Assembly (NCBI GenBank): GCA_910577215.1
Contig: CAJTMQ010000035.1
Location: 2,989-17,508 of the forward strand
DNA from: an uncultured Eubacterium sp.
Lineage (GTDB): Bacteria; Bacillota; Clostridia; Oscillospirales; Acutalibacteraceae
Direction of reading: 5' to 3'
DNA length: 14,520 nucleotides
The notes beneath the pieces are model-generated. The model was not told the DNA's origin. It did no database searches and saw only the letters and a list, made by a program, of their open reading frames with translations. Position numbers and translations under genes: made by a program. This document shows, piece after piece, positions 7,580 through 13,724 of the stretch (positions are counted from its first letter, which is position 1; every line of letters begins with the position of its first letter).

Positions 7580-8116
7580 ATGGCTAAATCAACAAAAACA
7601 CAAATATTACAAAGTTTTTCAGAATTACTTAAAAATAATGATCTTGATAAAATAACAGTAACTATGCTTGTGAATGAATGTAATATAAGCAGGCAAACCT
7701 TTTATTATCATTTCACTGATATTCAGGCACTCATTAACTGGGGAATTCAACAGAATACTGCAGGCTGCCTTGAAAGTGTTAAAAATGCAACGGATATTAA
7801 CGAAGCAACAGTTATATATCTGAGTTCAATAAAGAACAATTGCTTTTTCCTGACAAAGTGCCTTGAATCCTCACTTTCGGGCCGCACAACAATTCGTCTA
7901 AGGGATAGTATTGCTGAGTATATATCCTACTTCGGAAATGAAATTTTAAAAATTTCAAATCTTCCGTCGGAGGATGCTAAATTCGTATGTGAATTTTTAT
8001 CCAATGCAATAACGGGTCTGATTCTTTCCTCTATCTATCAGAATAAAGAAATGGATATTCATGATATTTCAGATAAAATTGAAAGAATCATTCTCGGAAG
8101 ATTAAGAATCCAATAA
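7580..8116 (+). CDS. TetR/AcrR-family transcriptional regulator (DhaS-like type)
   Basis: A 178-residue one-component regulator. The N-terminal DNA-binding domain contains ITVTMLVNECNISRQTFYYHF at residues 25-45, with the TetR recognition helix ending in the typical TFYYHF; the following DIQALINW fits the subgroup that includes the dihydroxyacetone-kinase regulator DhaS. The rest (about 60-178) is helical and would form the ligand-binding and dimer domain; its ligand is unknown. A strong AAAGGAGG (7565-7572) sits seven bases before the start. It is encoded 156 bases after the ion transporter in the same direction and converges on a GPH symporter gene, sharing a bidirectional terminator with it. 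It could control either the transporter before it or distant genes. Family assignment is firm, target assignment is not. Confidence 0.9.
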   Translation: MAKSTKTQILQSFSELLKNNDLDKITVTMLVNECNISRQTFYYHFTDIQALINWGIQQNTAGCLESVKNATDINEATVIYLSSIKNNCFFLTKCLESSLSGRTTIRLRDSIAEYISYFGNEILKISNLPSEDAKFVCEFLSNAITGLILSSIYQNKEMDIHDISDKIERIILGRLRIQ

Positions 8117-8126
8117 ATATGCATCA

Positions 8127-8157
8127 AAAAAGCAGTGGTATAATACCACTGCTTTTT
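8127..8157. terminator. Bidirectional terminator between tetR-type gene and GPH symporter
   Basis: A 14-base-pair perfect stem, AAAAAGCAGTGGTA (8127-8140) with TACCACTGCTTTTT (8144-8157), has a TAA loop. It gives a U-run on both strands. It lies 10 bases after the TetR stop (+) and 19 bases after the GPH stop (-), serving both convergent genes. Confidence 0.92.
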
Positions 8158-8176
8158 ATTTTATATAAGATTCTAA

Positions 8177-9604
8177 TTAAATCCCATTTTCCTGATTTTC
8201 TCTCATTACAGCTATCTTTTCATGAAGCTTTACAAGTTCTTTCTTTGAAAGCTTATAACAGAATGCCGTAAGCAGAAAGATAATAACAAGAACAATTGCC
8301 GGTACGATTGTTGCAGCATTATAAAGCCTTGAGAGCACATCTGCTGACTGTGTTGCAAGCTTACCGTCATATCCGATTATACCAAGAACAGCTGATGCAC
8401 CTGCACCTGCCACAGTCTGACCAAGCTTTCTTGCAAAGGAATAGAAGCTATATGCCGTACCCTCTTCTCTGCGCCCTGACAAGTATTCCTGATAATCAAT
8501 AACATCCATAACCAGTGCCCAGACCTCAAGCACAAGGAAGGTCTGGCCTGCTCCCGAGAAGAACACAAGCACAAGGAATACATACGGATTAGACACCAAA
8601 GAGGTAAACCCAACAAGGTACATCATAACATTTATTAACGCTGAAAATCCCAAACCAACAGCACAAATTTCTTTTTTTCCGAATCTTCTGATAAGCTTTC
8701 CCATAAAAGGCAGAAAAAGGGCCATTGGCAAATATGTGCAGATTGTAACGATACTGTACAGCCCCGGATTTTCATAATAATTTTTGAAAAGATAGTTATA
8801 AACAGTTTGCGTATACATCTGAAAACAGATAAGAAGCATTGAAATAATGCAAAGAATGACAAACGGCTTATTTCTTACAAGCACTTTAACCGTTTTAAAA
8901 ACATTATAATCGCTTTGCTGCTGCTTGGGAGAAAGCTGCACTCTTTCTTTGGTAAATTTGAAATGCATTACAAATATAACAATTGATAATAAACAAAGGC
9001 AGCCTATTGCAGTTGACAGCTTCGCAGAATCAAGCACCTTAGCTGTTGAACCGTCTGCATTTATAACGGTTGAATAAACAACAAGCGGAAGAAGAATCTG
9101 AGCAGGAAGTCCTCCGATACCGGCACCGACAGAACGCCACATAGACAGTGATGAACGCTCAATTTCATCATCAGTAATAACAGATGCAAGTGAACCATAC
9201 GGAATGTTAACACCCGTATAAAGCATACCGTAAATAATATATGTAATATATGCAAAAATCAGATATTGATTATCCGACAAGCCCGGAATTTTAAAAAACA
9301 TTATAAATGCGGCAACAGCCATCGGAAGCGAAGCCCACAAAATATACGGTCTGAATCTGCCGAACTTAGTAGGTTTTCTTGAATCGATAAATGAACCCCA
9401 CAGAGGATCATTTATTGCATCCCATACTCTTGCAACAATCATCAGAATTGTAATATTTGCCGCCGAAATACCCAAAACATCGGTATAAAACATATTAAGG
9501 AATGATGAAATCAGTGAAAAAGTGAGAACTCCGCCCATATCACCAAGTGCATAGCCGAATTTATCCTTAAACTTAATGCCGTGGGTCTGTAATTTTTCTT
9601 CCAT
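8177..9604 (-). CDS. GPH-family (MelB-like) sugar:cation symporter
   Basis: A 12-helix major facilitator of the glycoside-pentoside-hexuronide:cation symporter family, 475 residues, importing a glycoside with Na+, Li+ or H+. The N terminus reads FGYALGDMGGVLTF (17-30) then MFYTDVLGISA (39-49), typical of the family. VWDAINDPLWG (60-70) keeps both acidic residues that form the MelB cation site (D62 and D66 here, D55/D59 in Salmonella MelB), followed by the helix 2-3 loop KFGRFRPYIL. This supports true cation coupling. ATG 9604 is chosen because AAAAGGGG (9619-9612) precedes it by seven bases; the upstream in-frame TTG at 9622 would put that site inside the gene. It is transcribed alone from the 9638-9666 promoter, divergent from the spore gene. 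The sugar cannot be named from sequence; an oligosaccharide handled by the minus-strand hydrolase operon is a reasonable guess. Confidence 0.92.
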   Translation of the reverse strand: MEEKLQTHGIKFKDKFGYALGDMGGVLTFSLISSFLNMFYTDVLGISAANITILMIVARVWDAINDPLWGSFIDSRKPTKFGRFRPYILWASLPMAVAAFIMFFKIPGLSDNQYLIFAYITYIIYGMLYTGVNIPYGSLASVITDDEIERSSLSMWRSVGAGIGGLPAQILLPLVVYSTVINADGSTAKVLDSAKLSTAIGCLCLLSIVIFVMHFKFTKERVQLSPKQQQSDYNVFKTVKVLVRNKPFVILCIISMLLICFQMYTQTVYNYLFKNYYENPGLYSIVTICTYLPMALFLPFMGKLIRRFGKKEICAVGLGFSALINVMMYLVGFTSLVSNPYVFLVLVFFSGAGQTFLVLEVWALVMDVIDYQEYLSGRREEGTAYSFYSFARKLGQTVAGAGASAVLGIIGYDGKLATQSADVLSRLYNAATIVPAIVLVIIFLLTAFCYKLSKKELVKLHEKIAVMRENQENGI

Positions 9605-9637
9605 AAATAAACCCCTTTTCAATATTTATAAAAAACA

Positions 9638-9666
9638 ATATTATATAATTTATTCTAACATGCCAA
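9638..9666 (-). promoter_or_regulatory. Probable promoter for the GPH symporter
   Basis: On the minus strand TTGGCA (9666-9661) is followed, 17 bases on, by TAATAT (9643-9638). An overlapping perfect TATAAT (9645-9640) has a shorter 15-base spacer. Transcription would start roughly 25-30 bases before ATG 9604. The first of the CAAAAT motifs overlaps the -35. Confidence 0.55.
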
Positions 9667-9680
9667 AATATAAAAATCAA

Positions 9681-9696
9681 CAAAATAGGTATTTTG
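9681..9696. promoter_or_regulatory. Palindromic candidate operator CAAAATA-GG-TATTTTG
   Basis: A perfect 7+7 inverted repeat around two bases lies 15 bases upstream of the GPH -35 box. Its half-site CAAAAT recurs nearby at 9664-9669, 9705-9710, 9721-9726 and, inverted, at 9737-9742. The placement upstream of -35 suits an activator or an auxiliary repressor site; the regulator is unknown. Confidence 0.45.
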
Positions 9697-9732
9697 CTTC
9701 TGAACAAAATCCTTTATAACCAAAATAATGAA

Positions 9733-9753
9733 AAAAATTTTGCTAAAATTTTT
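9733..9753. repeat. AT-rich inverted repeat in the divergent intergenic region
   Basis: AAAAATTTT (9733-9741) and AAAATTTTT (9745-9753) form a perfect 9-base-pair inverted repeat around GCT. It lies about 80 bases before the spore-protein ribosome binding site and 130 bases before the GPH start on the other strand. It could be a protein site, or only a product of the AT richness. Confidence 0.35.
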
Positions 9754-9831
9754 CATTTTTAAAACACGAATATACGCAAACAATATACTTGCAAACGCAA
9801 AGAAATTCTTTGAAAAAGAGGTGTATTTATA

Positions 9832-10011
9832 ATGGCAACAGTTCCAGAGGCAAAAGATGCTCTTAACAGATTCAAGATGGAAGCTGCTAGCGAAGTTGGT
9901 GTTAACCTTAAACAGGGTTACAACGGTGACCTTACAGCTAAGCAGGCTGGTTCAGTAGGCGGTCAGATGGTTAAAAAGATGATCAAGGCTTACGAAGAAT
10001 CAATGAAGTAA
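9832..10011 (+). CDS. Alpha/beta-type small acid-soluble spore protein
   Basis: A complete 59-residue spore DNA-binding protein. Such proteins coat the chromosome in the forespore, shift it toward the A form and protect it from UV and heat, then are degraded by the GPR protease at germination as an amino acid source. Both family blocks are present: FKMEAASEVGVNL (14-26), containing the GPR cleavage region (expected between E17 and A18), and GYNGDLTAKQAGSVGG followed by QMVKKMI (29-52), the DNA-contacting part. GAGGTG at 9818-9823 lies eight bases before ATG 9832. Codons are strongly biased to GCT, GGT, AAC, CTT and AAG, while neighbours use GCA more, which fits a very highly expressed gene. 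Expression should need the forespore factor sigma-G, but I could not find a convincing -35/-10 pair for it. Its neighbours are sugar genes with no evident functional link. Confidence 0.96.
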   Translation: MATVPEAKDALNRFKMEAASEVGVNLKQGYNGDLTAKQAGSVGGQMVKKMIKAYEESMK

Positions 10012-10046
10012 GAATAGTTTTTAGATAATCTTAATTCTTTAATTGG

Positions 10047-10121
10047 GTTTGATAAAAACAAATGAATACCCGGCTTTATTATGTGTTTGATAAACACTTC
10101 ATTTTTTGGGTTCATTCATTT
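10047..10121 (+). other. Folded region downstream of the spore-protein gene
   Basis: AAATGAAT plus ACCC (10060-10071) can pair with GGGT (10108-10111) plus ATTCATTT (10114-10121), leaving only a TC bulge. This encloses a short hairpin GTGTTT (10083-10088) with AAACAC (10092-10097). A 10-base direct repeat GTTTGATAAA occurs at 10047-10056 and 10085-10094. There is no coding potential. It may be a structured 3' untranslated region or a small RNA; the gap to the next gene (10012-10225) holds nothing else apart from the two terminators. Confidence 0.4.
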
Positions 10122-10144
10122 TGATTGCTAAAAAGTAATCCATG

Positions 10145-10169
10145 GGCACGGCAATAGTCGTGCCTTTTT
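10145..10169 (+). terminator. Rho-independent terminator downstream of the spore-protein gene
   Basis: GGCACGGC (10145-10152) pairs with GTCGTGCC (10157-10164), an 8-base-pair stem including one G-U pair, with an AATA loop and a T5 tail (10165-10169). It lies 133 bases after the spore-protein stop, so the transcript carries a long 3' region. Confidence 0.85.
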
Positions 10170-10191
10170 GATGTTTATAATCAGACGCATA

Positions 10192-10220
10192 AAAACGGAG
10201 ATGAAAATCATCTCCGTTTT
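10192..10220. terminator. Terminator of the minus-strand glycosidase operon (bidirectional)
   Basis: A perfect 13-base-pair stem, AAAACGGAGATGA (10192-10204) with TCATCTCCGTTTT (10208-10220), has an AAA loop. On the minus strand it is followed by a U-run made by the A's at 10195-10191 and starts 5 bases after the glycosidase stop. It also has T's on the + strand, so it can stop transcription from the spore gene as well. Confidence 0.92.
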
Positions 10221-10225
10221 ACTGT

Positions 10226-12274
10226 TTATAAAAAGGATAATGTGCCGAAATCAAATACGGCAGACTGCTCATTTGTATGGTATTCATTACCTTCATATTC
10301 AACCGATATTCCGTTTTTATCTGCTTTGATATTAAAATTTTTTGAAAACAATTTTATTGCGTAAAGTGAAATTTCGGGGCAGGCATCTGTAAGCTGAGGT
10401 ATTATTCTGAGTTTATTCATTCCTACGGCACGAAGCCCGAACAGCCCCTCTGTTATTACCCTTGCAAAAAGCAGACTTTCTGCCGCAAGATGTGCTCTGT
10501 TACCCTCAGGATACGCTTCATAGGGATACGGACAATGTGAACCGAGAATCCGGTTTTTACAATAGTTTACTGTTTCCTCAATTCCCTTCTCTGCCTTGCC
10601 TGCAAGAAATGTTCCGCGAAGGGCAAAAAGAAGTGATCTGTCCCACGTAGTATTATTATCTGATGTAGATTTCATCATTCCGTCATAGTACAGCTTTGAT
10701 GAAAACAATGCCTTAACCGTTTCATCTGCCCTGTCAAAAATTTCAACAGTTAGCGGCATACATATCCATGAACGAAGATGAACATTGCCGTCATAATAAC
10801 GGTACGTGTCAAAGCCCTCAACATTTCTGCCGAAATACTTTTCTATAGCTGTTCTGAGCTCTTTTTGTTCCTGAAGCCATTGCGCCTTATGAGCCGAATC
10901 AGCCACAGCATCGGCAAGAATTGCCGCATTTCCGAGTGCATCATATGTTATGCAGGAGGTAAACAGATTTGCATCACCCGATTCAAACCTGTTTTCAAGT
11001 TCATCGGAATCACTTGCAATAATACCGTCTGCCGTTTTGCGTGAAAGAGCAAAATCAAGGCACCACACAAGATTATCCCAAAAACGCCTAACAAGCTCTT
11101 CATCACTCATTTCAAGAAGAAATCTTGAAATACCATAGGCATACATCTCGCCGTCACCCCTGTCACCGGCACCGTTCCAATAATCTGTGCCCTCACAAAT
11201 GATGCTGGTTACAAGAGCTCTTTTTTCCTTCATCGGCTTATCTGATTTGTCCATATAAGCCTCGTAAAGCGAATAACAGTTAATACACTGCTCTATGCCT
11301 GCTGCATATCCTGAAAACGGAAAGAACGGATTGGCATACTCGCGCTGGTCATTCGTCCACAACGCTGCATAATAATTACCCCCGCCGGGTGCATGCATTA
11401 AACCGTTTTTAGTTTTGAAAATGCTTTCACTGCCCCTTAAAATGCAATGTGAAAATTGCGCATTCAGCTCCTTAACAGGTGTTTCAAGGCGAAGTGAACT
11501 GAACATTTTATCAATGAAATTCCTTCTTTCTGCAATCTCATCTGCTATGGAAAACTCCGCAGGCTCTGTTTTCTGAAAGGCATAATAAACACAGTAAAGC
11601 TGTCTTACATCTCCGCCTTTTAATGTAAATTCTCGGCTTACAGATGAGTATTTTCTGAAAACATCATCAAAAGCAGGTACACATTTTGCCGTAATTTTAC
11701 TGCCTACACAAAAATAAGAATTAAGGCCTTTTTCAAACGGCTTGCCTGCAATATTAACATTACAGCTTTCATTGCTGTTATTGCATACCGTTATAATTTC
11801 AATAAGTGCAGGCTGATTAACGGCAGGCAGAAATTCACGTGTAATGCTTACAGGTGTATCGGTTGATGAGCTGATTTTCAGATTGCCTTTAATTTTGATT
11901 TCCTTCGGATATTCCGAAACAAACCTGTGGTTTACCTTTATCACAGCAGGTGATGCACCGAAATTATAGCTGAAGGAGGATTGAGTAACATTCGGCTGAA
12001 CACGCAAAGTCGGCACAACAAGATGCTTCATAAGCCTTAGTTTTCCTCTATTATCCTTGCCGTAGCTGATAATTGACGAAGCATAAAAACCTGCCATTTC
12101 AATATGGTCTGCACAGGCACAGCTTTCATCACCGATATTCCAGACGACCTCATTGTTATCATTCAGAAATCTTTTTCTCGGAATATTCAAGTCCGATGCT
12201 TTCGGTCTTGCCCAGGAGGCAAAACTTGCAGGACATAATACGGCAGAAAACAATTCATAAATTTTATTACTCAT
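10226..12274 (-). CDS. Six-hairpin (alpha/alpha)6 glycosidase-like protein, family unassigned
   Basis: A 682-residue protein whose layout fits six-hairpin glycosidases and phosphorylases: a beta-sandwich (about 1-255), a helical (alpha/alpha)6 barrel (about 257-615) and a short C-terminal beta domain (620-682) with the usual GLRAVGMNKLRIIPQL entry. Candidate active-site motifs in the barrel are LWTNDQREY (305-313, D309), GDGEMYAYG (373-381, E376), TTWDRSL (542-548, D545) and YPYEAYPEGN (583-592, E586). WTND resembles the WxRD motif of amylo-alpha-1,6-glucosidase-like enzymes, but I cannot place it in a numbered GH family. There is no signal peptide, so it is cytoplasmic. ATG 12274 is chosen over GTG 12298 because AGGTGG (12286-12281) precedes it by six bases. 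One base separates it from the GPH stop codon, which implies translational coupling. It is the last gene of the GH36-GPH operon and likely works on the same imported sugar. Confidence 0.8.
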   Translation of the reverse strand: MSNKIYELFSAVLCPASFASWARPKASDLNIPRKRFLNDNNEVVWNIGDESCACADHIEMAGFYASSIISYGKDNRGKLRLMKHLVVPTLRVQPNVTQSSFSYNFGASPAVIKVNHRFVSEYPKEIKIKGNLKISSSTDTPVSITREFLPAVNQPALIEIITVCNNSNESCNVNIAGKPFEKGLNSYFCVGSKITAKCVPAFDDVFRKYSSVSREFTLKGGDVRQLYCVYYAFQKTEPAEFSIADEIAERRNFIDKMFSSLRLETPVKELNAQFSHCILRGSESIFKTKNGLMHAPGGGNYYAALWTNDQREYANPFFPFSGYAAGIEQCINCYSLYEAYMDKSDKPMKEKRALVTSIICEGTDYWNGAGDRGDGEMYAYGISRFLLEMSDEELVRRFWDNLVWCLDFALSRKTADGIIASDSDELENRFESGDANLFTSCITYDALGNAAILADAVADSAHKAQWLQEQKELRTAIEKYFGRNVEGFDTYRYYDGNVHLRSWICMPLTVEIFDRADETVKALFSSKLYYDGMMKSTSDNNTTWDRSLLFALRGTFLAGKAEKGIEETVNYCKNRILGSHCPYPYEAYPEGNRAHLAAESLLFARVITEGLFGLRAVGMNKLRIIPQLTDACPEISLYAIKLFSKNFNIKADKNGISVEYEGNEYHTNEQSAVFDFGTLSFL

Positions 12275-12275
12275 A

Positions 12276-13709
12276 TCAGTCCACCTGAGTTCCTGCACGC
12301 TCCTTTAATTCCTCAATAATCTTCTTATGATCCTTTTCCTTAAGATTATAGAAGAACATGGGAACAACGCAAATCACACAGCTTATTATCGTTGTAATAA
12401 TTAAAATATTGAATATAGGCGTTCTTACCGATGCATCATAAAGCACGGTGTAATCGTCCTTGAGTCCGTAATGCTCATAGAAATACGGAAGAATAAGATT
12501 GGTGAACATACCCGCAACAGTTGTAATCATAGCACCGAACTGCGTTATAAAGCCTTCCAGACGAACACCTGTTTTCCACTGCTGATAATCAAAAATTTCA
12601 GCCGTCATTGAGGAGGTTACAACAGCATCTCCGCCCATCATAAGCGTTGCAAGATAAAGACATACAAAGAAAACAACTGTTGAATCCATTGTAAACAGCA
12701 TCAGTGCCGAAAGAACTGCACGCAAAAGATTTGTCCATACAAGAATATTTCTTTTTCCTATCTTCTTGGCAAGAACAGGTGCCAGCAGCATAAGCGGTAC
12801 AGACGCTGTTCCTATAACCGTATTCATAATTCCAAGCATCTTTTCATTCTGTATCTGATAAACACAATACCACGCAAGAATGGAGCCTATACCATACTTT
12901 AAACCGCTTAATACCGAATAAAAATTTATAAGCCAGAAATATTTATTCTTTGCAACCTGCTTTATTCCTGTACTGAATTTAACTTTAGCAACATAATCCT
13001 TGGGCACAACTATCTTTTCTTCTGTACCCTTAAAGGTAATGAGGCTGAGAATTATACCTAATATTGAAAAGACGGGAAAGAATATACGATATGTTCTGAA
13101 ATCAGTCATTCCGCCTGTAAGGCCTGCAAGAATAGGAAGAAACAGATTGATGATTGACGGACCCAAGCTGTAAATAAACATACTTACGGATAAAAGAGAT
13201 GTTCTTTCATCTCCGTTTGGTGTAAGCACCTGTGCCAAACTTGTGAAAGCCTGTGAATACAATGCTTGGAAAATCATCAAAAACGCATATGTAACACCGA
13301 TAAATACAACCTTGGTCCAGTAATTTATATCATTCGGAATAAATGCCATGCCGCAAAGTAAAATTGCAGTAGGCAAACCTGTATACAAAAGATACGGACG
13401 GAATTTACCATACTTCGTATTCGTGTTATCAATCAGCATACTGATAAACGGAGTTTTTATAAGATTCAAAATTCCCATTATCAGATTGAGATACGCAAGG
13501 TGTGTTGGCTTAATGCCGAATGCCGAGCCTATAAGCAGACAGTTTGCAGACAGTGCTACATAGCCGAAAAGTGAGTTTATTGTGTTAACACCTATACCGC
13601 CTACACTGTAAGCCGCAAATTCACCATATGAGATATACTTACCCTCTGCCGGCTTTTTCCAATGGCTTTTCACTTCTTTGATAATAGCCGAAAGATTAAT
13701 TTTAGCCAT
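12276..13709 (-). CDS. Divergent GPH-family (MFS) sugar transporter
   Basis: A 477-residue, 12-helix transporter of the GPH/MelB branch of the major facilitators, presumably bringing an oligosaccharide to the two flanking cytosolic hydrolases. The family loop KYGKFRPYLL (99-108) after helix 2 and the internal repeat KKIGKRNILVW in the second half support the family. It differs from the symporter at 8177-9604: where that protein has DAINDP, this one has NLIKTP (82-87), so both cation-site aspartates are replaced (N82 and T86) and a lysine (K85) occupies the place of the MelB asparagine. The N terminus has about 20 extra hydrophilic residues before the first helix. AAAAGGGG lies nine bases before ATG 13709 and overlaps the GH36 stop, only 15 bases upstream, so the genes are one operon. 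A different coupling mode, or facilitated diffusion, is possible. Confidence 0.88.
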   Translation of the reverse strand: MAKINLSAIIKEVKSHWKKPAEGKYISYGEFAAYSVGGIGVNTINSLFGYVALSANCLLIGSAFGIKPTHLAYLNLIMGILNLIKTPFISMLIDNTNTKYGKFRPYLLYTGLPTAILLCGMAFIPNDINYWTKVVFIGVTYAFLMIFQALYSQAFTSLAQVLTPNGDERTSLLSVSMFIYSLGPSIINLFLPILAGLTGGMTDFRTYRIFFPVFSILGIILSLITFKGTEEKIVVPKDYVAKVKFSTGIKQVAKNKYFWLINFYSVLSGLKYGIGSILAWYCVYQIQNEKMLGIMNTVIGTASVPLMLLAPVLAKKIGKRNILVWTNLLRAVLSALMLFTMDSTVVFFVCLYLATLMMGGDAVVTSSMTAEIFDYQQWKTGVRLEGFITQFGAMITTVAGMFTNLILPYFYEHYGLKDDYTVLYDASVRTPIFNILIITTIISCVICVVPMFFYNLKEKDHKKIIEELKERAGTQVD

Positions 13710-13724
13710 ATTTAATTTCCCCTT

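Noticed and set aside
9605..9622. TTG 9622 as the GPH symporter start
   Set aside because: The ribosome binding site AAAAGGGG would lie inside the coding region; ATG 9604 is correctly placed after it.
9768..9796. Sigma-G promoter for the spore protein using GAATA 9768-9772 or CAATATA 9781-9787
   Set aside because: GAATA has no -10 at 16-18 bases, and CAATATA has no -35 at the right distance, so the pair cannot be supported.
12275..12298. GTG 12298 as the six-hairpin protein start
   Set aside because: It would overlap the GPH gene and contain the AGGTGG that is well placed for ATG 12274.
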